A stretch of DNA of 64,000 nt from Planctomycetota bacterium (GTDB lineage Bacteria > Planctomycetota > Planctomycetia > Pirellulales > Lacipirellulaceae), in contig JAKOXH010000010.1 in the NCBI GenBank assembly GCA_029781135.1, forward strand, positions 1 through 64,000, written 5' to 3'. The translations under genes were made by a program, and so were the position numbers. Position 1 is the first letter of the stretch, and the number at the start of each line of letters is the position of its first letter. Shown here in pieces: positions 41,088 to 50,236 of the stretch. The notes under the pieces were generated by a model. The model searched no databases, was not told where the DNA came from, and was given only the letters and a program-made list of their open reading frames with translations.

Positions 41088-42992
41088 TTGCTCACGACAC
41101 GAACCCTAGCTCGTCGCGTTTGTGCCAGTTTGTTGTTCGCGCTCGTCGCCGCGCCCGCCTGGGCCACGCCGGCTAGCGACACCATTCTGCCGAACACGAC
41201 CAAAGGTTATGTGGCCGTTGCTCAGGCCAAGCAGTTCGAGGACCGCTGGGATACCACGCAACTCGGCCAGTTGTTCAACGACGAGACCATGCGGCCATTC
41301 GTCGAGGACTTTCGCAAGCAATTGCGCGACGAAGTCGGCTCGATCGAGCGCAAACTGGGCATCGTTTGGGACGATATCCAAGGCGTCCCCAACGGCGAGC
41401 TGAGCCTCTCGGTCATCGAGCGCAAGAACGCGGAAGCAGTGTACGCCCTCACGATGGACGTGACAGGCCGTGAGAAGGAAGCGAACGGTTTGGTCGCTGC
41501 CGTGGAGAAGCGGTTTGCCGGGCGTGGCGGCAAACGATCCAAGCTGCAAGCAGGCGACACGAAATTAATCGTGTTCGATGTCCCCACGAACACGCCAAAC
41601 AAGAATCAGCAGACGGTGATTTTCGTCAAGGACAACTTGTTCTGTGCGATTGATGACCGTGCCGAAGCCGAGGCGATGCTCAAGCGGTTTGCCGGCAATG
41701 CGACCGATAATCTCAAATCACTTCCCGCCTACACCGTAACGATGAACCGCTGCCAAAAGGAGGCGGGAGCGCTCCAGCCAGAGGCGCGGTGGTTCGTCGA
41801 GCCGTTTGGTTTCGTATTTGCCGAGCGCACGTTGCGACAAAAAGCACGCACCCGCGAACAGGATTTGGTTAAAATCTTGTACGACAACGGCTTCAGCGCC
41901 GTTCAAGGCGCTGGCGGATATGTGAACCAATTGGTCGAAGGGCACGTGGAGTTCTTGGTCCGAACTGCCGTCTACGCGCCGGCAGTGAAAGGCAAGGAAA
42001 ATGATCCGCTCCGGTGGAACCTCTCGATGCGAATGATGCAACTGCCCAACGGGCCCGTGGTGGAACCCGCGTCGTGGGTGCCGCGGATCGTGGCCAGCTA
42101 CTCAGCGCTGAATGTCAACCTGGCGGCCGCGTTCGATAATGTCGGCCCGTTGTTTGATGCCATCCAAGAGCACGAGGATGCCTGGAAGAACACGCTGGAA
42201 GGCTGGTCGACCGACCCGTATGGCCCGCAAGTGGACGTGCGGAAGGACTTCATCGGCAATCTCACGAATCGCGTAAGCGTCATCACAAGCTACGATACGC
42301 CAATCAACGAAAACAGTGAGCGATCGGTCTTCGCGATTGAAGCCAAGAACGAAGCGGCACTCGCGAAGACGCTGGAAAAATGGATGAAGAACGAGCGCGA
42401 CATCAAGCGACATGTAGTGGGCCAGTACGTAATTTGGGAACGCAGCCAACAGGCAGCCGCGCAGGAAGTGGAAATCGAGGGGTTCCAGACCGTGCGTTCC
42501 AATAAAGCCACCAAAAATGACCGCGAACGTGTCTTGCCGAACGCAGCCGTTACTGTGGCGTTGGGCCACCTGATGATGGCCTCGGACGTGGGCTATCTCA
42601 CCGAAATTTTAGGCGGCTTCGCACAGCGAGATCGGCTCGCCAGCAGTGCCGACTATCAGCAATTGACGGAAGCCTTGACGAAACTCGCCCCCGGCGAGCG
42701 CAGCGGCTGGGCGTTTGGGCGTGGCGATGAAGAAGTGCGGCCGATGTACGAGTTGGTGCGGCAGAATCGGATGCCCGAGTCGAAGTCGATGATGGGCAAG
42801 CTGCTGAACAACTTTCTCACGAGCGAGGCCGACCGCAAGGCCGGTAAACCACGCAAGCAAAAGGTCGACGGCGCGCTGCTGCCCGACTTCGAAGCCGTGC
42901 GGCGTTACTTCGGCCCGCATGGTCGCGTAGTCCGCAGCGATCCAGACGGCTGGTTCATTACCGGTGCGATTCTCAATACGCAAGCGCCGTAA
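41088..42992 (+). CDS. Secreted conserved hypothetical protein (planctomycete)
   Basis: 634 residues from TTG 41088, supported by CAGGAG at a good distance; an ATG-free extension upstream to 40995 is less likely. Residues 1-26 ('LLTTRTLARRVCASLLFALV..AWA') are a signal peptide. The mature protein is mixed alpha/beta, without catalytic motifs that I recognise; the layout ('NTTKGYVAVAQAKQFEDRW' opening) recalls large periplasmic planctomycete proteins of unknown function. It is convergent with the esterase-like gene. Confidence 0.7.
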   Translation: MLTTRTLARRVCASLLFALVAAPAWATPASDTILPNTTKGYVAVAQAKQFEDRWDTTQLGQLFNDETMRPFVEDFRKQLRDEVGSIERKLGIVWDDIQGVPNGELSLSVIERKNAEAVYALTMDVTGREKEANGLVAAVEKRFAGRGGKRSKLQAGDTKLIVFDVPTNTPNKNQQTVIFVKDNLFCAIDDRAEAEAMLKRFAGNATDNLKSLPAYTVTMNRCQKEAGALQPEARWFVEPFGFVFAERTLRQKARTREQDLVKILYDNGFSAVQGAGGYVNQLVEGHVEFLVRTAVYAPAVKGKENDPLRWNLSMRMMQLPNGPVVEPASWVPRIVASYSALNVNLAAAFDNVGPLFDAIQEHEDAWKNTLEGWSTDPYGPQVDVRKDFIGNLTNRVSVITSYDTPINENSERSVFAIEAKNEAALAKTLEKWMKNERDIKRHVVGQYVIWERSQQAAAQEVEIEGFQTVRSNKATKNDRERVLPNAAVTVALGHLMMASDVGYLTEILGGFAQRDRLASSADYQQLTEALTKLAPGERSGWAFGRGDEEVRPMYELVRQNRMPESKSMMGKLLNNFLTSEADRKAGKPRKQKVDGALLPDFEAVRRYFGPHGRVVRSDPDGWFITGAILNTQAP

Positions 42993-43016
42993 AGCGCACG
43001 CGAAAAGTGAAATGCC

Positions 43017-43044
43017 TTAGCGTCGGCGGCAACGCCGAATCTAC
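43017..43044. repeat. R1 hairpin repeat
   Basis: TTAGCGTCGGCGGCAACGCC... with a TCGGCG-GCAA-CGCCGA core. Together with the inverted copy at 43093-43120 it brackets the gap between two convergent genes. Confidence 0.8.
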
Positions 43045-43092
43045 TGATCACACGCTCACCACTTCGATATGAGCAACGCAAAGCGATAGCGC

Positions 43093-43120
43093 GGACATTC
43101 GGCCTCGCGGCCGACGCTAA
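43093..43120 (-). repeat. R1 hairpin repeat, inverted copy with changed stem
   Basis: On the minus strand TTAGCGTCGGCCGCGAGGCC...; the core is TCGGCC-GCGA-GGCCGA. Relative to other copies one stem pair is swapped (G-C to C-G) and the loop is another GNRA form, which supports a conserved structure. Confidence 0.75.
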
Positions 43121-43147
43121 ACGGGCGACGCGAATTCGCGGCGACAA

Positions 43148-45535
43148 CTATGGCGTCGAGAGTTTCGCCCAAAATGGCTGCTGACGATCCGCACGGGTCC
43201 GCGCGTCTTCGAGCAACACGTTGACATCCGGCCGCACCACTCGATCCTTCGGCGAGATCGCCCGCCCATTCACTTCCACCACCAGCGGCTGACTGAAGTC
43301 AACCAGTTCCGGCGACAACCACACGGTCACTCGGTCCGCCTGCGTGTTGACGGTGACCTTGTTGGTCGCGAGCCGCCGACCTTCGATGCGCGCTGGGCGA
43401 ACGTTGGTGGCCGGCGGCCAGTTGCCCGGAGCCACCATCGATTTCTGCGGCAAACCTTCCGCCTCGAGCCACCAGAAGAAATTGTCCCAAGGCCGTAGCG
43501 AAACACACTCGATTTGTTTGGGAAACACGCGCTGCTTGCGGCCCATCCAGTCGAAGAGTCGCTGGATTTCGTCGCCAAAGGGTTCGAACCCACGCCCCTG
43601 AAATTCGACGACCGTGACATCGCTGATGGTTTTCAGTTCGACGATGTTGGATTTGAGGTAGCGATCGAATTCGACCGCGTTGCGGGCGATTTTGTCGCCG
43701 TCCAGTTCGCCATCGACGAAGTACCAAGCGATGTAGGGTGCATTCTTGGCATAGCGATTTACATACTTATCGGCGACGGCCGCAAACGGCATCACCCCAG
43801 CCCACAGATCGGGATGGGCGATCGCCATATCCCAGGCCGCATCGCCCCCGATGCCATGCCCCGTGAGAAACACGCGATTCGTGTCGAGCGAGAAGCGCCG
43901 ATTCGCATCGCGCAGCGCGCCGAGCACGGCGTTGTGCTCGCGCGCCGTGTATTCGTACACGAATTGATGGGGCTGCTGCCAATCAACGGCAATCACGATG
44001 TAACCGTGCCGCGTGGCCTGGCCGAGCCGGTCGCCGCCGTTTTCCTTGGGAAGTGGTCCGGCCCAAAAATTGATCATCTGTTCCGGTTTCACGCCCGAAT
44101 CGGCGAGAGTGACAATTGCGGGGTAATGACGCAGCGGGTCATATTCGGGCGGCAACTGAACAACGTAGCGGACATCGGCTTCACCCGAGCGACCGGTGAC
44201 GGTTAACTCGTACATTCGCGGTGCGCGCTCGCTCTGCTTGGTTGCTTCGAGCGGCGGCTTCATCAGCTTGAGCATTTGCGCAACACGATCGATCGTGGCC
44301 CCTTCCACGTCGTGAACTTCCGACGCCATTTTCGCGCGATTCTGAGCGAGCGGCTCACGCAGATAGGCGATGATCATATCGCGGGCGTGCGCCAAGGAAA
44401 CGGCGGTCTGGAAGTTGTCGGTCGCCTGGTTCGAGCCAACGAGCCAACCGCTCATCGCCAAGGCGGCCTTCTGCTCGGGCTTGAGTGCCGCATCATCGAC
44501 CAGTCGTTCAAAGGAACCAAGCCGGGCGATGGCATCGTCGTTCACCTCGGCGGCGATTTCCTTGACAAATGCTTCGGCAAGATTACGGTTGTTATCGTCC
44601 GGGATTTTTGCGACTTGCGCCTTGAGTTCGTCAATCACTTTGTTGTGGCGGGCGTCTTCGGCGGCGTACTTATCGAGCAACTCACGTACTTGCTGCAGAG
44701 TTTCGCCTGAGACGCCTTCCGATGGAAATTGCGACAGGAGCTTCCGCGCGAGTTGATGCTGACCGGCTTTGGCACGGAGTTGGATTTCACGAATGATGAG
44801 CTTCGCGCCGAGCTGCCGCAGTTGCTTTACGTCGTCGTGCAGATCCTGTCGCTGCGGAAAATCCTTGATGATTTGTTCCAGTTCGATGCCGGCATCGCGA
44901 TAGCGTTCACTGGCAATGTATAACCGTACGAGTTGCAGGCGGCCTTCGATGTCTTCGTGTTTGATCGCCTTGCTGAGCACTTTGCCGAGCACATCGCGCG
45001 AGATGCTGCTGGTGGCAACGCGCATATCCCAACTGATAGAGCGGGCCCCATCGCTGATGCCTTGAATCTGCGTGTACGTGGGGGTGATAAGCGTGATGCC
45101 CTGCACGACCGAAAGCGGGCCGTTGGCGGCCTGCATCTGGTAAATGCGTCGGCCAAATTCATCGAACGGCGTCACCTTGGTCGCTGCTCCGACTCGCCCG
45201 ACGAGCACGCCATGCTCGACGACGGGCTGTGAGATATTGATACGGACATCACGGCCCGTCTTCTCGTCGAGAAACTGCTTGATTTGAAACTTATGGAAGA
45301 AGGTCCGGCGCAGGCCGTCATCGACGACGATGATCGGCGTCAGCGGAACTTCGCCCGCCGGCGCTTTGGGGGACAGCGGGTTATCGGCAATGCCAGCAAT
45401 TTCAGCGTGCTTGCCTTCCAGTCGGCGGCCGTCGTTAAGCACGAGCGTTTGAGCACAAGCAGGGCCGACGCCGCTAAGTTGCGCCGCGAGAACGCCCCAA
45501 AAAACAAACTTCAAGAATTTGCGAAGATGCTGCAC
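43148..45535 (-). CDS. Secreted alpha/beta-hydrolase-like protein with altered nucleophile
   Basis: About 795 residues from GTG 45535; the frame continues to 45622, but its first codons are repeat sequence. A signal-like helix precedes 'ACAQTLVLNDGR'. The N-terminal 400 residues are helical, TPR-like in places. The C-terminal domain resembles esterases of the PHB-depolymerase type ('NRVFLTGHGIGGDAAWDMAI', 'YFVDGELDGDK'), but the nucleophile elbow GxSxG reads GHGIGG, with Gly in place of Ser. Activity is therefore doubtful; a binding role is possible. Probably periplasmic. Confidence 0.75.
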   Translation of the reverse strand: MQHLRKFLKFVFWGVLAAQLSGVGPACAQTLVLNDGRRLEGKHAEIAGIADNPLSPKAPAGEVPLTPIIVVDDGLRRTFFHKFQIKQFLDEKTGRDVRINISQPVVEHGVLVGRVGAATKVTPFDEFGRRIYQMQAANGPLSVVQGITLITPTYTQIQGISDGARSISWDMRVATSSISRDVLGKVLSKAIKHEDIEGRLQLVRLYIASERYRDAGIELEQIIKDFPQRQDLHDDVKQLRQLGAKLIIREIQLRAKAGQHQLARKLLSQFPSEGVSGETLQQVRELLDKYAAEDARHNKVIDELKAQVAKIPDDNNRNLAEAFVKEIAAEVNDDAIARLGSFERLVDDAALKPEQKAALAMSGWLVGSNQATDNFQTAVSLAHARDMIIAYLREPLAQNRAKMASEVHDVEGATIDRVAQMLKLMKPPLEATKQSERAPRMYELTVTGRSGEADVRYVVQLPPEYDPLRHYPAIVTLADSGVKPEQMINFWAGPLPKENGGDRLGQATRHGYIVIAVDWQQPHQFVYEYTAREHNAVLGALRDANRRFSLDTNRVFLTGHGIGGDAAWDMAIAHPDLWAGVMPFAAVADKYVNRYAKNAPYIAWYFVDGELDGDKIARNAVEFDRYLKSNIVELKTISDVTVVEFQGRGFEPFGDEIQRLFDWMGRKQRVFPKQIECVSLRPWDNFFWWLEAEGLPQKSMVAPGNWPPATNVRPARIEGRRLATNKVTVNTQADRVTVWLSPELVDFSQPLVVEVNGRAISPKDRVVRPDVNVLLEDARTRADRQQPFWAKLSTP

Positions 45536-45875
45536 GAACCTGACCCGGTTATGAATGTCTAAATAGTTGGAAGCGATCTGACTGAACCACGAAGGACACA
45601 AAGAGCACGAAGGAATTTGCACGGACTTCGTCTGCTGCTTCGTGCTCTTTGTGTCCTTCCTGGTTCAATTTCATTCGCCGAAATCCCCATCTTCATTGTC
45701 GTAGATTGCCAGACATGGTCAACGGAAGTGCGGCGGGCATGCCAGCAACTGGGCACCGATCGTACCGACTATTCGGATGATCCGCCCTGTTCGATTGCCG
45801 TGCATTGACACCACGGGCTGACTGGGCGAAAACGGGGGCGGCCTTCCACACCGAATCGGCAGCCTCAAAACGATA
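45536..45875. other. Intergenic region with R4 palindrome
   Basis: No gene is seen between the secreted hydrolase-like gene and the small membrane-protein gene, which are divergent. The 85-bp R4 palindrome occupies 45583-45667. The remaining ~200 bp show no clear promoter. Confidence 0.5.
45583..45667. repeat. R4 palindromic repeat (TGAACCACGAAGGACACAAAG family)
   Basis: The left arm TGAACCACGAAGGACACAAA is mirrored by an arm ending TCCTTCCTGGTTCA, with a ~20-nt loop. A related pair of arms flanks 55834-56020. Confidence 0.75.
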
Positions 45876-46112
45876 ATGCCCCTGCGTCCTGCCCTCAAAA
45901 CACTGCTCGCCCTGGCAATCGCATTACCGATTTTGTACAGCACGCTCGCTGGGGTTCGGTACTTGCTGGTGGGCATGGGCGATGCGGCCGGGGCGGCGAT
46001 GATCGACCGCGTGGGCGGTATGTGCCTGACACTGTGGGCTGTTTCGATTGTGGGCTTGGTGATCGCCACGGCGGCGACGCTGCTGCTCAACAAATTGCCC
46101 GGTGATGATTAG
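45876..46112 (+). CDS. Small two-helix membrane protein
   Basis: 78 residues, with hydrophobic segments at ~10-33 and ~50-70 and a short loop rich in Gly and Asp. No homolog recognised and no strong ribosome site. Codon choice is consistent with coding. It ends 82 bp before the PurB start, with an R1 repeat between. Confidence 0.5.
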   Translation: MPLRPALKTLLALAIALPILYSTLAGVRYLLVGMGDAAGAAMIDRVGGMCLTLWAVSIVGLVIATAATLLLNKLPGDD

Positions 46113-46133
46113 GTCGATAGGTGAAACATGCTT

Positions 46134-46161
46134 TAGCGTCGGCGGCCACGCCGAATCTACT
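46134..46161. repeat. R1 hairpin repeat
   Basis: TTAGCGTCGGCGGCCACGCC..., core TCGGCG-GCCA-CGCCGA. It lies directly upstream of purB. Confidence 0.75.
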
Positions 46162-46194
46162 TGCTCCACGCTCAAACACTTACCCCGCATCCCC

Positions 46195-47613
46195 ATGCAC
46201 GAAACCTACGAAAACCCGCTCATCTCTCGCTACGCCTCCCGCGAAATGGCGACGCTCTGGGGAGACCAACGGAAATTCAGCACATGGCGGCGGCTATGGG
46301 CCGCGCTGGCCGAGGCGGAAGCGGAGTTGGGCTTGCCCGTGTCGCCGGCGCAGATCGCGGAACTTCGAGCCCACGCCGACGACATCAATTTCGACGCCGC
46401 CCAACAGTACGAGCGCAAACTGCGGCACGATGTGATGGCCCATGTGCATGCCTACGGCGACCAATGCCCGGCAGCCCGGCCGATCATTCACCTGGGGGCA
46501 ACGAGTTGCTACGTCACCGATAACACCGACCTCATTCTCATGCGCGAAGGTCTGCAAATGGTCGCCCAGCGGCTGGCGGCGGTCATCATCGCCCTGGCGG
46601 AGTTCGCGAAGCAGTACCGTGAGCTGCCGACATTGAGCTTCACGCACCTACAGCCGGCGCAGCCGACGACCGTGGGGCGCCGGGCCTGTTTGTGGGCATA
46701 TGATTTGGCGCTCGATCTGGCGGAGGTGGAGCACCGCATTGCGACGCTAAAGGCCCGCAGTGTGAAGGGCACCACTGGCACGCAGGCGAGTTTCCTCGAA
46801 TTGTTCGACGGCGACCACGCCAAAGTGCGGCAGCTCGAGCAGCTGGTCGCAAAGAAGATAGGGTTCGACAGCACGTACGCGATCACGGGGCAAACCTACT
46901 CGCGGAAGGTCGACGCGCAAGTGCTCGATGTACTGAGCGGCGTCGCGGCAAGTTCCCATAAGGCGGCGACTGACCTGCGGATTCTGGCTCATCGCAAGGA
47001 GATCGAAGAGCCCTTTGAGAAGGATCAGATTGGCTCGTCGGCAATGGCCTACAAGCGTAACCCGATGCGGAGCGAACGAATTTGTGCTCTCGCCCGGTTC
47101 GCGATGAACCTGGCCGGCAATGCGGCGGAAACACACGCCACGCAGTGGATGGAACGCACGCTCGACGACAGCGCGAATCGCCGGCTCGTCATTCCGCAAG
47201 CGTTTTTGGCCATCGACGCGATTCTCATTCTGTACCAGAACGTGGCAACGGGATTAGTCGTTTATCCACAGGTCATCGCCAAGCACCTGCGTGAGGAACT
47301 CCCGTTCATGGCAACCGAGAACATCCTCATGGCGGCCGTGGCCGCCGGCGGCGACCGCCAGACACTCCACGAACGCATCCGCCAACACAGCCAAGCCGCC
47401 GCGGCCGTCGTGAAGGAGCAAGGCGGGATGAACGACCTCATCGCCCGGCTGAAAGCTGATCCGGCGTTTGCCGGCGCAAATGTGGAAGCCGCGATCGACG
47501 CTGCCGGGCTCGTGGGCCGCAGTCGCGAGCAGGTGGATGAGTTTGTAGTGGAAGTGGTGGCACCGATTCGCCAAAAATATGGCCTGAAAACTTCGGCGGA
47601 AGTTCGAGTGTAA
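46195..47613 (+). CDS. purB: Adenylosuccinate lyase
   Basis: 472 residues from ATG 46195; the extension to 46102 runs through the R1 repeat. '[13 protein letters not shown]' carries the conserved His (151), and the signature '[15 protein letters not shown]' (280-294) contains the catalytic serine loop. It belongs to the fumarase/aspartase superfamily and cleaves SAICAR and adenylosuccinate in purine synthesis. Its cytosolic enzyme length is normal. It stands alone rather than in a purine operon, as is common in planctomycetes. Confidence 0.94.
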   Translation: MHETYENPLISRYASREMATLWGDQRKFSTWRRLWAALAEAEAELGLPVSPAQIAELRAHADDINFDAAQQYERKLRHDVMAHVHAYGDQCPAARPIIHLGATSCYVTDNTDLILMREGLQMVAQRLAAVIIALAEFAKQYRELPTLSFTHLQPAQPTTVGRRACLWAYDLALDLAEVEHRIATLKARSVKGTTGTQASFLELFDGDHAKVRQLEQLVAKKIGFDSTYAITGQTYSRKVDAQVLDVLSGVAASSHKAATDLRILAHRKEIEEPFEKDQIGSSAMAYKRNPMRSERICALARFAMNLAGNAAETHATQWMERTLDDSANRRLVIPQAFLAIDAILILYQNVATGLVVYPQVIAKHLREELPFMATENILMAAVAAGGDRQTLHERIRQHSQAAAAVVKEQGGMNDLIARLKADPAFAGANVEAAIDAAGLVGRSREQVDEFVVEVVAPIRQKYGLKTSAEVRV

Positions 47614-47676
47614 TTTGCGGGGATGCGATTCAAATACGTTCCCTTACACCTCACATTCTCTTCGGAAGGATATGTC

Positions 47677-47753
47677 TCACGCAGAGGCGCAGAGTTCGCA
47701 GAGTAGCCTTGAACTTGAAATCCATCCTCCGCGCTCTCGGCGCCTCTGCGTGA
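47677..47753. repeat. R5 palindromic repeat (TCACGCAGAGGCGCAGAG family)
   Basis: TCACGCAGAGGCGCAGAG is mirrored by GGCGCCTCTGCGTGA. A related left arm is at the window's right end (63954). It lies between purB and the XRE gene. Confidence 0.75.
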
Positions 47754-47828
47754 AACTCTTCCACCAAGACGTTCAGATGAGGTCCAGCGGCGACTGGCGG
47801 CGGTGGCGTTTGCCTCGTGCGCTTCTCG

Positions 47829-48185
47829 TTACGCACCCTTTCTTGGCCGAAAATCAAACCAAAATTCCAGACCGAGCGCTTCGGCATACCGGCTGACCGT
47901 GCGTACCGTGGGGTTGGGCGATTGATCGTTCTCGAGGCGCGAAATGGCGGCTCGGCTCATGCCCGTCAAGCGCATCATATCGGCCAGACTCAAGCCGCGG
48001 CGTTCGCGTTCGGCTTTGAGTTCGCCCAACATGGCCAGCGCCGAATTCCTGGCAGCAAGCACCGCCCTGCCCTGCTCCAAGATCGCGTCGCGTTCTACTT
48101 CCGTTTCCTTGATCGCCGTTCTCCAACGACGACTCTCGTCGGCTGTCAAATCGCGACGCACACGTTTCGCAAGTCGTTTTGCCAT
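47829..48185 (-). CDS. XRE-family helix-turn-helix antitoxin
   Basis: 118 residues. Residues ~55-110 form a Cro/C1-type helix-turn-helix ('RGLSLADMMRLTGMSRAAIS', then 'RLENDQSPNPTVRTV'). The basic N-terminus and long helix precede it. Its start codon overlaps the stop of the upstream toxin-like gene (48185), so the two form one unit. It likely represses the operon and neutralises the toxin. Confidence 0.82.
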   Translation of the reverse strand: MAKRLAKRVRRDLTADESRRWRTAIKETEVERDAILEQGRAVLAARNSALAMLGELKAERERRGLSLADMMRLTGMSRAAISRLENDQSPNPTVRTVSRYAEALGLEFWFDFRPRKGA

Positions 48186-48406
48186 TACTCCACCTCGTAA
48201 GCCGTTACCGGGAGGACCGTCGTCTTATCCAACATTTCGTACACACAGGCCAAGAACCGCCCGTTCACTTCGCCGAACGCGATCTCGCGGCCCGACGAGC
48301 GACTGGTATCCACGGAATCCGGATCGCAAACGACCGCCTCGAATTCGTCCGGCGAGACATCATGCTCCGCCACATGCTCCTCGATTTCATCGTTCCAAAG
48401 GAACAA
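48185..48406 (-). CDS. BrnT/RelE-like toxin candidate
   Basis: 73 residues. 'FLWNDEIEEHVAEHDVSPDE' followed by 'EAVVCDPDS' resembles the opening of BrnT-type ribonuclease toxins, and 'RFLACVYEMLDKTTVLPVTA' the central beta strands. The gene order is toxin first, then an XRE antitoxin, as in HigBA. A non-toxin DUF4258-like relative cannot be excluded. Confidence 0.7.
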   Translation of the reverse strand: MFLWNDEIEEHVAEHDVSPDEFEAVVCDPDSVDTSRSSGREIAFGEVNGRFLACVYEMLDKTTVLPVTAYEVE

Positions 48407-48475
48407 ATAATAGGGCCTGGCGGTCGCGACTGTCTACATAAATAATAACACGCAATCGAGGGAATTCAAACGCGC

Positions 48476-48979
48476 CTAGATCAAATCCAGCGGCGATTGC
48501 CGGCGGTGGCGTTTGCGGCTGCAGTCGTGGCAAACGCCGCTGATAATGAGGCGGTGGCCGGTGACGCGGAAGTCGTGTTCGCGGGCCACGGCGTCGCGGA
48601 GCGTGGCGAGCTCCTCGCTCGAGAATTCGATGAGCTTGTCGCACATCTGGCAGTACAGGTGGTCGTGCTGCGGGTAGCCGTAATCGTGCTCATAAACGGC
48701 CCGACCGCCGAGCGACATTTTGCGCAACAGGCCGGCTTCGACAAGTTGGTCGAGCGTGCGATAGACGGTGGGCCGGCTGATCTTCTCGCCGTGGTGCCGG
48801 CTGGCGTAGGAGTCGATCAGTTCGTCGGCATTGAAGTGGTCGTGCCGCTCGAAGATGAAATCGACCAAGGCCCGCCGTTGCTGCGTCGTCCGCTTGCCGC
48901 GGCTTTGCAGGTACTCCTCGAACCGCTCCCGGGGCGAAAGCGAGACCTGAACTTCGCCGAGGGAGAAATCACGAGACAT
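48476..48979 (-). CDS. Fur-family metal-dependent regulator
   Basis: 167 residues from ATG 48979. The winged-helix domain (~20-95) contains 'SRPTVYRTLDQLVEAGL'; the metal site has 'HDHLYCQMC' and a second pair 'GVCHDC' (Cys110, 113, 150, 153). This is the Fur/Zur/PerR pattern: a dimeric repressor using iron, zinc or peroxide-sensing metal. Which metal is not decided. The 45-residue extension upstream is excluded as unlike the family. No target site was identified. Confidence 0.9.
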   Translation of the reverse strand: MSRDFSLGEVQVSLSPRERFEEYLQSRGKRTTQQRRALVDFIFERHDHFNADELIDSYASRHHGEKISRPTVYRTLDQLVEAGLLRKMSLGGRAVYEHDYGYPQHDHLYCQMCDKLIEFSSEELATLRDAVAREHDFRVTGHRLIISGVCHDCSRKRHRRQSPLDLI

Positions 48980-49293
48980 GGGAAGGGTTGAGGGTCGATG
49001 GTTGAGAGTTGAGGGCCGGAAGCGCGATTCGGACACGCAGAAGCAGAAAATGACTTGTTGAGACGACTCACAAGCGCGTGAATCGTCACAACTTGTTGTG
49101 TGATTCGGCGTTACGGCGCAATGCCGCACGCTTATTGATTCTAAGCCGACAGAATGGCAGCGGCAAGATACGCCGAATGGCGGGGGTGCAGCGGTAGCAG
49201 CCGGTCTTAAAATGCCGGCTGGTGCGAGTCTCGGAGAGACTCGCCCACGTGGCCGCGTCTCTCCGAGACGCGGATGGTACCTTTGCGGCGCGA
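48980..49293. other. Intergenic region with paired hairpins
   Basis: No gene supported between the FlgM-like gene and the Fur-family gene. The hairpin pair at 49224-49273 is the clear feature. The Fur-family promoter should lie in the left part. Confidence 0.5.
49224..49273. repeat. Inverted pair of 9-bp hairpins with complementary loops
   Basis: GCGAGTCTC-GGA-GAGACTCGC (49224-49244) and CCGCGTCTC-TCC-GAGACGCGG (49253-49273). The second, read on the other strand, is the first with compensatory changes in two stem pairs. Loops are GGA and TCC. Confidence 0.8.
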
Positions 49294-49572
49294 CTACCCA
49301 ATCTCATCCAACAGTCGGTTAAGTGCCGCGTCCATCTTTTCGGGCGTTTCGTAGGTGCCGGCGGCGATTTGGTTGCGAATCGAGTTCACCAAGTCGTGGC
49401 GGATACCACCCGTTTCGGCAGCTTGGCTCGCTTCCTGGGCGGCAGCCGAAATTTCCACACGATCGACGCCTCGATTCGCGGCAGCGGCCTGCGTGCCTTG
49501 CGTACGTTGCGTGAAGTGCGGCGCGTTGATTCCGTGGGGTCCATGAGCTTGCGATGGGCCGTAAATTTGCAT
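49294..49572 (-). CDS. flgM: FlgM-like anti-sigma factor
   Basis: 92 residues. 'DRVEISAAAQEASQAAETGG' followed by 'IRHDLVNSIRNQIAAGTYET' and 'LNRLLDEI' matches the C-terminal sigma-28-binding region of FlgM. The N-terminal third is disordered, as usual. GGAGA precedes the start. FlgM holds FliA inactive until the flagellar hook is complete and is then exported. No other flagellar gene is in the window. Confidence 0.85.
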   Translation of the reverse strand: MQIYGPSQAHGPHGINAPHFTQRTQGTQAAAANRGVDRVEISAAAQEASQAAETGGIRHDLVNSIRNQIAAGTYETPEKMDAALNRLLDEIG

Positions 49573-50236
49573 GGCAACGTCTCCCGCGTGGGGCGAGTTT
49601 GGTGTCGATGGACGGTGTGTTTCTGGTGCGAACGCCGGGCGTTCGTGTTTCAGGCCGATTTTTGATTAGCTTCGATCAGCCAAACTCGCGAGTGCGAGTG
49701 CCAGAGCATTATCAAAATCGACCGGGGGTAACCCGGCTTTCCAACAATTTCCGTGAGCGATCAGTCAGCGCTATCACGCGCATTCTACGGTGTATAACGA
49801 TGATGAGCGAACGGCTCGAACAATCGTGTCGGCTAGTCGGTCACGCGTTGGGCCATTGATGCGGGGCCACAACGGGCAACTTGCCGGCGTTGAAAACAAT
49901 CATCCTACCCGAACCTATCGCCTGAACTTAATACGCCGTTTGTACCGGCTGGGTTTGCCGGGTCGGGCGACAGACTAGGGCGTTGAAAGATAGGAAAAGC
50001 GGGTTTCTGGGTCAAGCCGGGTCGCGGCGGTGATAGCACCAAGTAGGGTGGGCACCGCCCACCAAAACATGTCGCCGGGGATGTAGCCACGCTCGCCAGA
50101 GCGTGGATAGCTGATTCGCAGAATCCCTAGAGCTCTTCCACCGTCTGGCGACGGTGGCTACAGCGCATTTCGGCCGGAACCTCGGCGGGTCCGGCAGGTT
50201 TGATATATTGGGAAAAACAGGCACCTGGCACGATCC
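49573..50236. other. Intergenic region rich in hairpins
   Basis: About 660 bp with no convincing gene. The left half holds the flgM upstream region without a recognisable sigma-28 or sigma-54 promoter. The right half contains GGTGGGC-ACC-GCCCACC (50047-50063) and the hairpin pair at 50083-50161. Confidence 0.5.
50083..50161. repeat. Inverted pair of 8-bp hairpins with GCCA/TGGC tetraloops
   Basis: CCACGCTC-GCCA-GAGCGTGG (50087-50106) and CCACCGTC-TGGC-GACGGTGG (50138-50157), bracketed by GTAGCCAC and GTGGCTAC. The second unit is an inverted copy of the first with compensated stem changes. Confidence 0.8.

Noticed and set aside
45536..45622. N-terminal extension of the hydrolase-like protein beginning 'MQIPSC'
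   Set aside because: The codons lie in the R4 palindrome; the same kind of repeat-derived sequence occurs before the prolyl oligopeptidase.
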